This document shows positions 10,613-21,853 of a stretch of DNA of 64,000 nucleotides, in pieces. This stretch comes from Adiantum capillus-veneris (lineage: Eukaryota > Streptophyta > Polypodiopsida > Polypodiales > Pteridaceae), in NCBI GenBank assembly GCA_014529385.2, contig CM043944.1, positions 82,565,884-82,629,883 on the forward strand, in the 5' to 3' direction. The translations under genes were made by a program, and so were the position numbers. The first letter of the stretch is position 1, and every line of letters starts with the position of its first letter. The notes under the pieces were generated by a model. That model saw only the letters and a program-made list of their open reading frames with translations, searched no databases and had not been told where the DNA came from.

Positions 10613-10910
10613 TGTTGGGTTAAAGGCCCAAATGGCCCCCTTTTAATGTATATTTTAAAGGTTACTAACCTTTGGCCAAGTTCACATTGAACTTGGCCAC
10701 TAACTTATTAAATTGGTCCTATACAAATAATAAAGGGAAAGTGAGTTTTAACTAACTCACTCACTTATTCCCTGCAGCAATAGCGTGCCCTCTCTCTCTC
10801 CTATCGTTCTGCTAGCGCTTCCTCACCTACTGGCCTTCGCCACCCCTCTCTGCACACACTGCACTTCCTCGCGTGCTCTATCACTTGCACACACCGCAAC
10901 GCGCTCATCA
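10613..10910 (+). repeat. Copia A 3' LTR
   Basis: A 298-bp unit starts TGTTGGGTTA and ends CTCATCA. It is repeated at 12331 and, partially, at 3994 and 12707. Confidence 0.88.
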
Positions 10911-12330
10911 GCCACCACAAGCAAAACCCAAGTATAAGGCAAGGCTTGTTGCAAAGGGATATGTTCAAACCAAGGGCATAGACTTTCAGGAAGTGTTCTC
11001 TCTTGTTGTGAAGATGACCACTTTGCGTGTATTGTTTGCCATTGTGGCTGCTCTTGATTTGGAAATGGACCGAATGGATGTACATACCGCTTTCTTGCAT
11101 GGTGATGTGGAAGAAGAGCTTTACATGAAGCAACCCGAGGGTTTTGTTATCCCTGGCAAGGAACATTTGGTATGTATGCTCAATAGAAGCTTGTATGGGC
11201 TGAAACAATCATGGAGATAGTGGTACAAGAAGTTTGATCGCTTCATGCCTAAACATGGTTACAAAAGAAGCCATGCAGACCATTGTTTGTATACCAAACG
11301 TGATGAGGATGGCAGCCCTATCATTCTTGTGCTCTATGTAGACAATATGTTGATAGCTGCAAAGAAAAGAAGCATTGTTGATGCTCTTAAAGGGCAGCTG
11401 AAATCTGCGTTTTCGATGAAAGACCTTGGGGCAGCTTAACATATACTTGGGAGTGCGTGTTACACGGCAAAGAGACAAGCGCCTATTGTATTTGTCGCAA
11501 GAAAAGTACATTGAAAAGGTGCTGGACAGATTTAACATGGCTGAAGCAAAGCCTCTTCGTGTGCCATTACAACCATGTGTCAAAATCTCCAAGGTTGATT
11601 GTCCCAAGTCAAAGGAAGAAGCCAATGACATGCAAAGTGTGCCTCATGCTTCAGCTTGTGGTTCACTTATGTATGCTATGGTTGCTACTAGGCCTGACAG
11701 AGCCCATGCAATGGGAGTTGCGAGCCGGTTTATGGCTAATCCAAGCAGGTTACATTGGGATGCAGTGAAGTCCATTATGGGGTACTTGAAAGGGACTACA
11801 AACAAATGCCTCTGCTATGGTAAAGGACCAATGGAGTTGAAGGGATTTTGTGACTCTGACATGGCTGGTGATGTGGATACACAGAAATCCACAAGTGGCT
11901 ATGTATTTACTCTTGCGGGAGGTGCTGTTTCATGGTGTTCTAGATTGCAAAAGATTGTTGCATTGTCTACGACAGAGGCTGAATATATTTCAGCCACGTA
12001 GGCTTCCAAAGAAGCTATTTGGTTAGCACGCCTATGCAGTGAGTTTGGTTTGCCTGCCAAGGCACCTATGCTTGGTTGTGATAGCCAGAGTGCCATATGT
12101 CTGGCAAAGAACGCCATGTTTCATGCACGCACAAAGCATATTAATGTGCGGTATCACTTCATACGAGAAGTGCTTGAGGATGGCCTTATTACATTGGTTA
12201 AGGTCCATAAATCACAAAATCCAATCGATGCTCTCACTAAGTGCTTACCCAAAGCACATCATCATCTATGCATAGAGATGGTGGGAGTCATGTAGCTTAA
12301 AGGCGCCATTTATGCCTTTAAGTGGGAGGT
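10911..12330 (+). pseudogene. Second partial copy of copia A RT-RNase H
   Basis: From 10921 the sequence repeats 9205-10577 at high identity, including RT and RNase H. Damage is independent of the first copy: Q-to-stop near 11218, YVDD changed to YVDN (LVLYVDNMLIA), a frameshift near 11430, and an E-to-stop at 11998-12000. There is no LTR, gag or integrase at its left; it starts mid-RT ten bases after the preceding LTR. It looks like a segmental duplication of the pol end plus LTR. Confidence 0.88.
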
Positions 12331-12587
12331 TGTTGGGTTAAAGGCCCAAAATGGCCCCCTTTAATGTACATTTTAAAGGTTACTAACCTTTGGCCAAGTT
12401 CACATTGAACTTGGCCACTAACTTATTAAATTGGTCCTTATACAATAAAAGGGATAGTGAGTTTACAAACTCACTTACTTATTCCCTTGAAGAACTTACG
12501 TGCTCTCTCTCTCCTCCTTCCGATCTACTAGCGTCCTCCTCCTTGCTGGTCTTCGCCATCACTCCCTGCACACACCCCGCACAGTCT
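12331..12587 (+). repeat. Second copia A LTR, 3' truncated
   Basis: Begins TGTTGGGTTA after a polypurine tract. It breaks off in ACAGTCT, about 45 bp before the normal end, where RT sequence resumes through a short TCT overlap. Confidence 0.82.
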
Positions 12588-12706
12588 CTGCGTTTTCAAT
12601 GAAAGACCTTGAGGCAGCTGAACATATACTTGGAGTAAAGTAATGAAAGATTTAACATGGCTGAAGTAAAGCCTCTTGGTGTGCCATTACAGCCATATGT
12701 CACACC
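12586..12706 (+). repeat. Short copia A pol fragment
   Basis: Repeats the RT region starting TCTGCGTTTTCAATGAAAGA, contains an internal deletion, and ends AGCCATATGTCACACC. It has no coding value. Confidence 0.75.
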
Positions 12707-12888
12707 AAGGGATAGTGAGTTTACAAACTCACTTACTTATCCCCTTGAAGAACTTACGTGCTCTCTCTCTCTCCTTCTTTCGATCTCATAGCGCCCTCCT
12801 TCTTGCTAGTCTTCGCCACCACTCCCTGCACACACCCCGCACAGTCTCACATGCTCTTTCACTTGCACACACCGCCGCACACTCATCA
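12707..12888 (+). repeat. Third copia A LTR, 5' truncated
   Basis: Matches the last 180 bp of the LTR, from AAGGGATAGTGAG to ACTCATCA. Confidence 0.82.
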
Positions 12889-12912
12889 TCCATTTGGGCC
12901 TCTAACCCAACA
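12889..12912 (-). repeat. Inverted start of a copia A LTR
   Basis: CCATTTGGGCC and TCTAACCCAACA are the reverse complement of the LTR start, with one mismatch. They are joined directly to the end of the preceding LTR. Confidence 0.72.
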
Positions 12913-13321
12913 GTGGCAAGGAAATGGTTCAAATGGTCCTGATCTTTAGCAACTTGCCATTCGCATTTTCAGCCAAGCGGTTAGCTCCTCTTGCTTGGAG
13001 CAAGAGTGGAGTGTGTATAGCCACATTGCATCTAAAAACAGGAACCGACTTGGAGTGGAGAAAGCAAACGACCTTGTTTTTGTCAGTGCAAACTTAAGAA
13101 TGCTTTGCAAGTCAGTATCCAAAGTGACAAACCCTTTTCTACAATGGGAGATGGAGGCAAAGGAAGAGGTGCTTAGAAAGACACGAGGATCTACGCATGA
13201 GGATGATCCTATGCAGGAGGATTGGGATGATATTCATGACATCGAGAACACCACTACAGTTTGGGAGGCAGAATGCTCTTCTGCCCTCTACCCAAGGGTG
13301 AACATCACGCATGAGTCATGA
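12913..13321 (+). pseudogene. hAT transposase, C-terminal dimerisation region
   Basis: The frame reads QLAIRIFSQAVSSSCLEQEW, then SVYSHIASKNRNRLGVEKAN and LVFVSANLRML. This is the hATC dimerisation domain that ends hAT transposases. A stop at 12947-12949 lies inside it. The C-terminus is acidic (DDPMQEDWDDIHDIE) and ends at the stop at 13319-13321. The DNA-binding and catalytic regions are missing: the left side is cut at the inverted copia LTR fragment. Family identification is firm; activity is impossible. Confidence 0.85.
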
Positions 13322-13864
13322 CTCATTGCTCATTGGTTTTTGACATTTGTTTCCTTTGCAGCCACCAGCATTGCCACCTTTTTGTATTGCACCACCACAT
13401 GAGTGATTGAGTCTTGAAATGTCATCTAGTGACTCTTAAGAGTCGTTATTTTGCACTCTTGCCTCTACATATCTTTTAGTAGTTGCTTGTAGTGCCTTGC
13501 TGGCCTTGTAAGCCATCTTCATAATCTATCATCTTTTTAATCCAAGTTTTATGTGGGGTATGGACTTCATTCAACTTTAAGTTAATGTTCTTTCTATGAG
13601 AAATCAAGATGCTTTTGTACAGGATGATCCCAGTTCATGTGTTGTGTAGTGCGTTTTGTAACCAATTATTGCATCGGCGGGATTCTACTTGGACTAATGG
13701 GTGTGTCTCTCAACTAACATATTGGTTGAATCCAACCCAATTTAAGCATATTTGAAGCTTATCATTCCCGTCCCCGTTCTTGTTCCGCTTTTCAAGGGGG
13801 ACCCGCTCCGGAAACGTTCCGGAGGCCCCGTTCCTGTTCCCCGTTCTCGTTCAGTGTAACTTTG
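13322..13864 (+). mobile_element. hAT element 3' untranslated region and terminus
   Basis: No coding frame. From about 13770 the sequence becomes CCGTTCC-rich and ends GTGTAACTTTG at 13864. Reverse-complemented, this end reads CAAAGTTACAC, matching the MITE start CATAGTTACAC at 10 of 11 positions, and the following GGAAC-rich part also aligns. It is therefore the 3' end of the hAT element whose transposase remnant lies just upstream. Confidence 0.8.
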
Positions 13865-14660
13865 TAATAGGGATCATCGGCGCCCCTTGGCCATTGACAT
13901 TCTAAGTCACTGGTGTTATTTTTGCCAGTTGGTCGGAAACACCAGCCATGCCAAAGTTGCCATGTGGCACCCCAAACTAGCCCTCATTTCATTGAAACCC
14001 TTGATGCATGCTAAATGGGCATATATTGTTTATTCTAGCCGCATAGCCAGCCATGCTTTGAAACACAATACCCAGAATGTACCGTGGTGGTGGAAGACCC
14101 TTTTGCGTAAGTTGGAAACTGGTTCCCTCTCCATTTAATACCACATTTGGACTCTAAAAGGTGGCTAGCTGCACTGGCGAAACCTGTGGAACTGGCGCCC
14201 TAACAGCCTGTTCATGGCAGAAGGAATTTGTCTTGGAGCCCTAATTGACTCCGCAACATGCGAGTGCTCCCTGCCCAACTGAGACGCACAAGGGACTTGG
14301 GCTTGAGCCTCAACGGGCTCTCCTGCACAAGAAAGTTACCTTATCTGTTGTGACACTCGTGGCGCTTGCAAAAATTCCATAAACTAGGATTCTGCATCAA
14401 CTCACAAAACACATTCATAGCAGCAAGCAAGTGTGTCCTGAATGCATCCTCATCCAATTACCCAGTCAAAAAGCCTTGACCTCGCGGAGCATTCACATCA
14501 ACAAAAGGTAGAGACAGGGGAGGAACAGCCAGCCTGTCTTGTGAAGAGGACCCTTGTAAGGTGCAGCAAAAGTGAATGTTGAACTTTGCTCAAGATGAGT
14601 GCTCCGAACTGTGCTCAAGGTTCCTTTTACTTACAAAAGGGAGAGCCTTCCGTTCCTTTA
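13865..14660. other. Unassigned sequence
   Basis: A short open frame at 13887-14138 (plus) has no recognised motif. On the minus strand about 14290-14510 there is a partly open stretch containing DEDAFRTHLLAAMNVFCELM, with a stop nearby. It could be a degraded exon or gag, but I do not recognise it. Confidence 0.3.
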
Positions 14661-15364
14661 GTGAGAGAGTGCCGATGATCACAAATAAAGTGGATAAACA
14701 CTGTGAATGAAGGTACTGAGACTGAGAGATAGAGAGAGAAGAATACGACACCAGAATGCTGTCAAACCCTCCTGCGAAGGCCCCACTATCTATGGCAAGA
14801 GCGATCTACTATTGATTGCACGAATCTCTACAATGCAATGGACTTGCCGACAATATCGATGACGATGAGAACGACGACGAGACCAGCTGAAATCTGCAAA
14901 CGCTAATGGCTGAAATCTGCAAATCTTGTATCTATTGAATTCTGACTCTATGTCGGTGACGACGGCGATGATGACGATGCGACGACGGGCTGAAAACGCA
15001 GATGCTGAAATCTACGAATAGAGAGCCAAATCTGCAAACTATGGCGGATATGACCGTGCGGCAAGGATCTGCTGCGGGAAGGTGAGATCTACGAGGTTTG
15101 GGGGCTATTCTGCAGATGCTGACTGCTGAAAACTGAAAACGCTACTGCTAGGGCTGAATCTGTCGCCGGGAATCTGCAAAACGCTGAGATAAATCTGCAA
15201 TGCAAAAACGCTGGGCTGATCTGCTTCTTGATGCAAAAACGTTAGGGAGTCTGCAAAGATCTTGATGCTAGGGCTGATCTACAACTGCAAAACGCCAGGG
15301 CTGAATCTTGATGAAAAACGCTAGGCTGGTCTTTGGTCTGTTGGCTGGAAAACGCTAGGTTGGC
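14661..15364. repeat. Degenerate CTGCAAAACGCT/CTGAAATCTG repeats
   Basis: Many imperfect copies of words such as CTGAAATCTGCAAA, GCAAAAACGCT and AGGGCTGATCT follow one another from about 14885 to 15360. No coding frame is supported. The block lies just before gypsy A gag and may be its leader. Confidence 0.5.
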
Positions 15365-16132
15365 ACGTTTTCTGGTTATAGAGATGCTTCGAAGGCTTTG
15401 TCTTTTGTACAGCAGTTTGACATCGCTTTCGCGGGAGGGCGTTACTCATAGCACTCTAAGATTCGGAGCGCTACCTCTTACTCTAAAGGGAATGCTCGAA
15501 CTTGGTGGTCTACACTTCTATTAAACAAGACTACGCCAGTTAAATGGCTGAAATTCAAGAGGCTTTTTATTTCTTCATGGCTGACTCGAGAGTATGAACA
15601 CGATATACGAACTGCTTGGAACCATCTTCGGATGACCAAGAAGGATACAGTGGACGCTTATTGCAAAAGATTCTGGAGCTCTTTGCTACCCGCCTCTTCA
15701 TTTAAGAAGATCTCATTCAAGGAACAGATTGAGCGATTTACCTTGGGTCTTCCTACAGAGATTCGAGATCACAACTTAGAACAAAAGTCAGCTTCTATTC
15801 AAGAGTTGGTAGGTCATGCGAAACAGGGTTTTGCCATTTACTTTGGCAGTTTGACCTACCCCACCGATGAGATCATGACGCAAAGAGCCGAACAAACTTC
15901 GACAAATGAAAGTAGAAAGAGGAAGAGCAACCCAGAACAGAAAGAAAAGGATGCACGACCCAAGCTTACTCCTCAAGAGAAGGCTCTCTACATAAAGGAG
16001 GGGAAGTGCTTTGAATGCGGGAAAATTGGGCATATCTCCGCGAAGTGCCCTTACAAGGCACCGAATGAACACGATGAAGAAAGGCCAGAAAGTTCCAAAG
16101 CAACTGAGGGACGTGGCAGAAAAGGCAGATAA
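15365..16132 (+). pseudogene. Gypsy A gag
   Basis: The start is degenerate. A frame from about 15365 includes ALSFVQQFDIAF, a stop, then ARTWWSTLLLNKT, the typical gypsy capsid signature, and TAWNHLRMTKKDTVDAYC. The frame continues to 16132 through a charged segment to the zinc knuckle CFECGKIGHISAKC (about 16009-16050). Gag forms the cytoplasmic particle and binds the RNA. Confidence 0.82.
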
Positions 16133-16152
16133 AAAGCAGAACCGGTACCACA

Positions 16153-16684
16153 TTGCGTGGGACCCGAACCGAATTACATAAAGGAAAGTTCAAACTTTGC
16201 CGTTTTCAGGGCAAAGCGAAAGATCAAGAAGCTCTTTTGAAGGAGCCAAGGCCAACTTCTTTTGAATTGGCGGCTCGAATTGGAATAATGCCCGACAGGC
16301 TAAGGCCACAGGTGGAGGTAGTTCGAGTGGCACCCGGACGAGATATTACCATTACACCTAGCATTGGCAAACTTCGTTTGCAATGACAGGGGTGTTTAGG
16401 GCACGAGGAGTTTTACGTAATTTCCTTGGAAGGTTGTGACGTTCTACTCAAAATCCCTTGGTACCACAAGAACAATGCCGTGGTTGACTACCGGGCCGAG
16501 AAAGCGACTTGGACAAATGAAGGGCTCAAAGATTGTACTTGATGAACTTCAGTTTCTTTACTTACTTTTTTGGGAGAGAACTGAACGATGGATGAAGGTC
16601 GAATATGTTTTGGCCTGAACAAAAGAACGCCAAGATTTTCTCCACACTCATGCCGATTGCTTTTCTGAGGGCCTGCTAGGCGAG
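16153..16684 (+). pseudogene. Gypsy A protease region, degraded
   Basis: A frame (to 16386) contains SFELAARIGIMPDRLRP, the part just after a gypsy protease active site, but the D-S/T-G triad itself is replaced by unrelated residues. Later blocks (CDVLLKIPWYHKNNAVVDY) follow in other frames. The position between the gag zinc knuckle and RT supports the call. Confidence 0.65.
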
Positions 16685-17893
16685 TTGCCACCAGTTCGTC
16701 CTGAGGATCATTCCATTGATCTGATACTTGGAAGCACACCGACGAACCGGCCACCTTACCGTGCAAGCCGAGCCCAGAACGAAGAGATTATGAACCAAGT
16801 GAAAGACCTCTTGCAAAAGGGTCTTGTCCAGCCTAGTACTTCACCGTATTGCTCTCCAGTGTTGTTGGTTTTGAAGAAAGACGGATCTTGGAGAATGTGC
16901 CTCGATTATAGAGCTCTCAACAAAATCACCATCAATAACAGATTTCCGATTCCTAGAATTGATGATATACTTGACCGACTTCACGGATCCTCGTGCTTTA
17001 GCAGGATCGACTTGAAAAGTGGATATCATCATATCCGAATCGCGCCGGGAGATGTCTTCAAGACAGCCTTTCGGACGACTTTTGGGTTAATTGAGTTTTT
17101 GGTGATGCCTTTTGGCTTAACCAATGCTACTCCGACATTTAACCGGATGATGGACATGATTTTTTTTTCAAGAGTACAGGCTATTTGTTGGCACTTTCTT
17201 TGACGACATCATTGTCTTGTCCAAGGATGAGGCAAAACATAGAGTCTAGAGATCATCTGCTTCAAGTCTTACAGGCTTTACGAGATCACAAGTTAGTGAT
17301 TAATGCGAAGAAAAGTGAATTTTTCCTACTAGAGATACACTTTTTGGGACACATTGTGTCAGGAGTAGGAGTGCAGATAGATCCCGCCAAGATAGAGACT
17401 ATCCGTGATTGGCTCGATTTGAAGAATGTCCATGAAGTTGGAAGCTTCTTAGGATTGTGTTTGTACTACAGGCGGTTCATTCAAAAATTTGCACAGGTTG
17501 CTTCCCCTTTGCATATCTTGACACAGAAAGGAGTCCCTTTCTCATGGGGACCCACAGAGGTGACTGCTTTTCAGACATTGAAAGAGAAATTGACTACGGG
17601 ACCAGTTTTGGCTTTGCCGGATTTGCAGAAGTCATTTGAAGTATATTGTGATGCTCGTGCTCGTAGTCTGGGTTCGGTCTTAATGCAAGAAGGCCATGTC
17701 ATTGTTCTCAAGGCCGGAATTGACAGCACAGATTTATAAGAAAGAGCTTTTGGCCGCTATCCATGCTCTTATTCAGTGGCAACATTACCTACTCGGAGCC
17801 GATTTTACGGTTTTCACACATGATGGGAGTTTACGCTACTTCTTGTCACAGAAGCAGCTATCGGAAAAGCAGATGTGGTGGGCAAACATCTAA
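16685..17893 (+). pseudogene. Gypsy A RT and RNase H
   Basis: RT motifs are [48 protein letters not shown] (motif A) and [15 protein letters not shown]. After a frameshift near 17190 comes [13 protein letters not shown] (motif C, FDD instead of YVDD). The next frame has FLGHIVSG, FLGLCLYYRRFI and the RNase H start FEVYCDARARSLGSVLMQEG. RNase H continues in another frame as YKKELLAAIHALIQWQHYL. At least two frameshifts separate these blocks. Confidence 0.9.
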
Positions 17894-18860
17894 TTGGTGG
17901 CAAATACTTTGTTCCGAAAGCCGTTGGTTCTCGCTATTTCCGCGATACATCATAGAAACTCGAGGATATGGTCGGTCAGTTCGCCACAGATACAGATTTT
18001 GCAGATGTGTTCAGTTGAATACAGAAAGGGGAGATAGTAGCGGACTATTCCATTCGGGATGGCTACTTGATGAGGAAAACCATGTTGTGCGTTACACAAC
18101 CGTTGAGGGAAAGGGTTATGCCACTATCCACCTTTTACGGGTCACCGCGGCATTGCTACCACCTTGAAAGGGGTAGAGAGATACTTCTTTTGGCCGAGAC
18201 TCACGAAGGATGTGGACGAGTTTGTGCGCAATTGCTTGGTATGCCAGAAGGTCAAGTTCGACATGCATACCCACCCGCCCTTGTGAAAGTATTGCAATGG
18301 ATTTCATTTTTGACCTCGCGAGAACACAGTGTGGACACGATTGTTTATTGCCCAGATCTACAAATTACATGGCATGCCTGAGACGATTGTCTTCGACAAG
18401 GACCCCAGTTTCACAAGTTTGTTTCGGATGGCTATTTGGAAGAACATAGGCACGCAATTGCAGTTCTCGTCATCGTTACACCCACAGACTGACGGGCAAT
18501 CAGAGATTGCTAATTCAGTGAAACACGATTAACTCTTTGATGGGGAAGGTGCCATTTGGGATTCTTGAATTTGCTACAAAGGTTCCACCCTTCCTTAGCA
18601 CGAAAGGTAAGATTTTTGAAGCTGATGAGTATACGCGCGACTTAGACACTGCTTTTGCCAAAGTCCGCAAGGCTTTGCAGAAATCTCACGAAAGACAAAA
18701 AAAAGGCAGCGGATCACCGTCGTCGCAATTTGAAATTGAAGGACGACGATTGGGTGCTCTTACGTTTTGAGAAGGCATGCTTGAGAAAGAAAAAGGGAAA
18801 GGAGAGGCTTTTTCCAAAGCTTAATGTCTCTTTGAGCTTCAGGGATACTGAGAGCTGACA
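17894..18860 (+). pseudogene. Gypsy A integrase, shifted and internally deleted
   Basis: Fragments in several frames follow integrase order: a zinc-finger end (CLVCQKVKFDMH near 18237), AMDFIFDLART, then directly LHGMPETIVFDKDPSFTS and LHPQTDGQSEIANS. Much of the core between the first and second catalytic acids is missing. The tail KVRKALQKSHERQKK (about 18655) and DDDWVLLRFEKA belong to the C-terminal part. No chromodomain is visible. Confidence 0.78.
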
Positions 18861-19288
18861 GTATTCTGTTGGATGACTTTATGAAATGGAATTCCGGAAA
18901 ATATGAAACTGACTTGTTCTTAACTTGCTTAAGTGCAGGAATTGATAGACAAAATGACTGCAGCATTTTGGTCTAAATGATCTCGAATAGACATGGTTGC
19001 AATAGGGGTTAGTCAATCGGGCATCTATGAGGTCTTGAGTGGATCTAGATGCGATTGCTAATTGCATTGCTGATAAATCATGGTCTAAGATCCGAATGAA
19101 TGTTGAATGTGATTTATCATGTGATGTCCTCTGATGTCAAGTGATGTGATTGTCGATTGGTACATGTGCTAGATGTGTGTTCCTAGTGCGTCGGTACTAA
19201 CAGTCAGTGTTTGCTAAGACAGTTTATGGCTTCTGTCCGTTTTGCAGGCGTTATCGAGGGCGATTACAATGCTTTCAAGAGGGGGGTA
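18861..19288 (+). other. Gypsy A 3' untranslated segment and polypurine tract
   Basis: Noncoding. It shares blocks with 21526-21853, including TTTTGCAGGCGTTATCGAGG against TTTTGCAGGTGAAATCGAGG. It ends in AAGAGGGGGGTA, the probable polypurine tract, next to the LTR. Confidence 0.65.
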
Positions 19289-19562
19289 TGTCACAAACTG
19301 GTGACGTGGCTTCCCGGTACACACATATATTCCCTTCAGGCTTGGGATAGTCCCGGTGGACAGTACAAAGTTGACATGCATGATTGTACTACAGCCCCCG
19401 CAAAATGCGGCACAGAACCCGGAAATGGCGGAAAGGATGACACGTGGCAGTTTGTACGGACGCACGCTTTTTGCAAAACTGAGGCCTACTTTTTGGTCCA
19501 CGCGATGCTGGCTGAAAAGTCCCACGTTGACGCTTTTTGGGGCTTGCTTTATTTGTCCACTA

Positions 19563-19627
<65 letters not shown>

Positions 19628-19969
19628 TATATTTTAAAGTGCTTTTGAAAGCCTTTAGTTTTCAGCTTTAGGGGCACTGTTTTTAGCATCCCATTGTACT
19701 CTTTAAATAAGCGGGTATGCCACTCACAACTCAGAGCATCTGGACGCAGAGTCTGAGTGTGAGCGTTTGCCCGCACTCTTGTACTTTGAACTCAGATTAA
19801 TACAAAAAGAAATACCGAAAGGGACACCAGTCTTTGGGGCCAATATCTCTAGGCACGGAACTCCGTCGGGCCAGTGTCGAATTAAATTGTGAACTGTGAA
19901 CTGTTTTTGAAGTGGTTATTTGGTGCTGTCGCGGTAGATTCTTGACTTGGAGTATCCAAGTCTGTAACA
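19289..19969 (+). repeat. Gypsy A LTR (shared)
   Basis: 681 bp, starting TGTCACAAACT and ending TGTAACA. It contains an (AG)n tract (19566-19624) and several GACGTGGC-like motifs. Because a polypurine tract precedes it and a primer site follows it, it serves as both 3' LTR of gypsy A and 5' LTR of the next unit. Confidence 0.85.
19566..19624. repeat. (AG)n microsatellite in the LTR
   Basis: About 59 bp of perfect GA repeat. The open frames through it are artefacts. Confidence 0.95.
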
Positions 19970-19970
19970 A

Positions 19971-19982
19971 TGGTATCAGAGC
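19971..19982 (+). promoter_or_regulatory. Primer binding site after gypsy LTR
   Basis: TGGTATCAGAGC begins two bases after the LTR end, showing that a second internal region starts here. Confidence 0.82.
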
Positions 19983-21853
19983 TTCATGTGTGTGCTTTTC
20001 TCAAGGCATATCAGTCATGCTGTCACAAATTGTTGACATGTCAAAGCCCTAAAGAAGGGAGCCAACTTGCAGATGTCGCCCGAGGGGCCTAAACCCTAAG
20101 AAGAACAAGTAACAGAAGAAGAAGTCCTACCAACCTATGGGGACCCCGTTTGATGGGGCCCCAGTGACATAAAGGAATTAAAATAAAGCAGGACCACGCA
20201 AAAGCTGATGACATGGCAACTGCACGGACGCTCCGGAATTTCCGCTGACATGATGACATGGCACTGTACGGATTTTCGCGTTTTGCGCTGACTGTTGACG
20301 TGACAGTTGTACGAAATTCCGTGATTTAAGGTGGCAGCTTTTTGGCATTGCTTTTGGACCAAAAGCTTTTGAGTTTGAAGGCTTTTCATGTAAAACTGCT
20401 TTTGGGGCCTAGGGCCTTTACATATGAGGCTAGGGCTCATTCTCTGGTATGCTTCTTGGAGAAGGTGCAAAGTCTGGAGTACCGGCTTGTACTGTTTTGA
20501 TACAATATAAAGAAACACGAAAAGGGGCGCCAAGGTTTGGGGCCAATACTCTCTGGGGTGGAATTCCGCCACTCCGTGTTGCGTGTCATCTCAGTTCAAT
20601 TGTTATTGAAGTGCTAAAAGTCTGTTCAGTCTGATCTTTTCTATTGGCACATGGTGCCCGTCTTGTGGCACCTACCACACAGCAAGTAGAGCACTTTGGC
20701 GCATCATTGCGCATCGGGCGTGCTCCCATGAGCCATAAGAAATTCAAGATCACTTGCAAGAGAAAAAAGAGTTCGTTTTTGCCCTAAACAGCTCTAAGAA
20801 CATGGTTTCTGACGCTTTTATGTGTTGCAAAGACTTTTAAAAATCTCTTCAACTGTTGAGAATTTGGATATGCTACAGAAGGCAAAGTTGATCCTCTCAA
20901 CAAGCTCTACGCATTGACATGAACAGATTTGATATTCAACAACTATGGAAAATTAGGGTTTCTGCTGAAAATTTCAGCATGTGTCGAATTAATGTTTTTG
21001 GAAAATACGAAATAGGAGCGAGGAATTCGCATCTGTAAGCATTGGGAAGCATGGAGCTGGACATCCACTCTTTTGCAACGAGGTGAGCCATCTCCTTGAA
21101 ATTTTGTCTATTTTGCAGGTGAAATCGAGGATGAGATGGTGAGGAATTTGCATATGAAGCAATTAGAAGCAATGACGACTCAAGAATGAACCCGATCACG
21201 ATTTAAGATAAGAATCATGAATTTTGTTTGAAATTTGAAGGAGTGATGATTCTGAATGATGAAATAAGACTCTAGTACATCCAGATTCCCATATGAATGA
21301 GATGATTGGATAATGTGGTGAGCGCATCAAGAGTTCCCAAGGGATGAGATGGCTACACACGGATCTAGGTGCATCAAGACTTCTGGATGGATGAGATGAC
21401 TACACTGAATGATTGAAACACTTTTTTCAGTACGAACTAAGTGTGTGATATGTGAACTCGAGTCTCGAATTCTCGTAAATAAACCTGATTTTTTAGTACT
21501 CACTCATGTGATTGTGTTTGAGTGCAAGATTAAAAGGCGAAATGACTGTAGCATTTCGGTATTGAGAATCTATGGACCCGATCACAATAAGAATTAGTTA
21601 ATCCGACATCAGTGAGGTTGGGTGTGGATCTAGATGCGATTGCTAAACACATTGCCAGGAATCATCGTCCTAGATCTAGATGAATTTTATGTGATATGAT
21701 CTGAATGTGATGTGAATGTTCAGTGACTATTGTCTTTGTGCAAGTGTTGGATTTGTGTTGTCTAGTACGTCGATACTTACTGAAGTAGTTTATTGTCTTG
21801 TGTTTGATTTTGCAGGTGAAATCGAGGGCGATAATTCTTTTAAGAGAAGGGTA
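19983..21853 (+). mobile_element. Deleted internal region of a second gypsy unit
   Basis: Noncoding. At about 20180-20690 it holds an LTR-like segment of a related subfamily (repeated GATGACATGGCA, then a cluster resembling the LTR end). At about 21110-21140 and 21815-21840 are two copies of the conserved TTTTGCAGGTGAAATCGAGG block. No gag or pol motif remains. It ends at AGAAGGGTA, the polypurine tract of the next LTR. Confidence 0.6.

Larger units (their letters stand above)
3994..10910 (+). mobile_element. Copia A, degraded Ty1/copia retrotransposon
   Basis: Order is truncated 5' LTR, primer binding site, leader, gag, protease, integrase, RT, RNase H, polypurine tract and 3' LTR, which is diagnostic of Ty1/copia. 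Multiple frameshifts and a 1.5-kb insertion inactivate it. Its 5' LTR lacks about the first 140 bp, with LINE A lying in that position. The 3' end has been partly duplicated downstream (10921-12912). Confidence 0.93.
15365..19969 (+). mobile_element. Gypsy A, 5'-truncated Ty3/gypsy element
   Basis: Gag, protease, RT, RNase H and integrase occur in gypsy order and are followed by a polypurine tract and a 681-bp LTR. No 5' LTR or primer site was found upstream. Frameshifts and deletions are numerous, especially in integrase. A second unit shares the LTR at 19289-19969. Confidence 0.88.

Noticed and set aside
10873-11220. ORF fusing LTR and RT as a chimeric gene
   Set aside because: The in-frame start lies in LTR sequence by chance; the RT part is a duplicate fragment with stops.
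19211-19648. 145-codon frame ending in Arg-Glu repeats
   Set aside because: It is LTR sequence read through an (AG)n tract; no protein homology.
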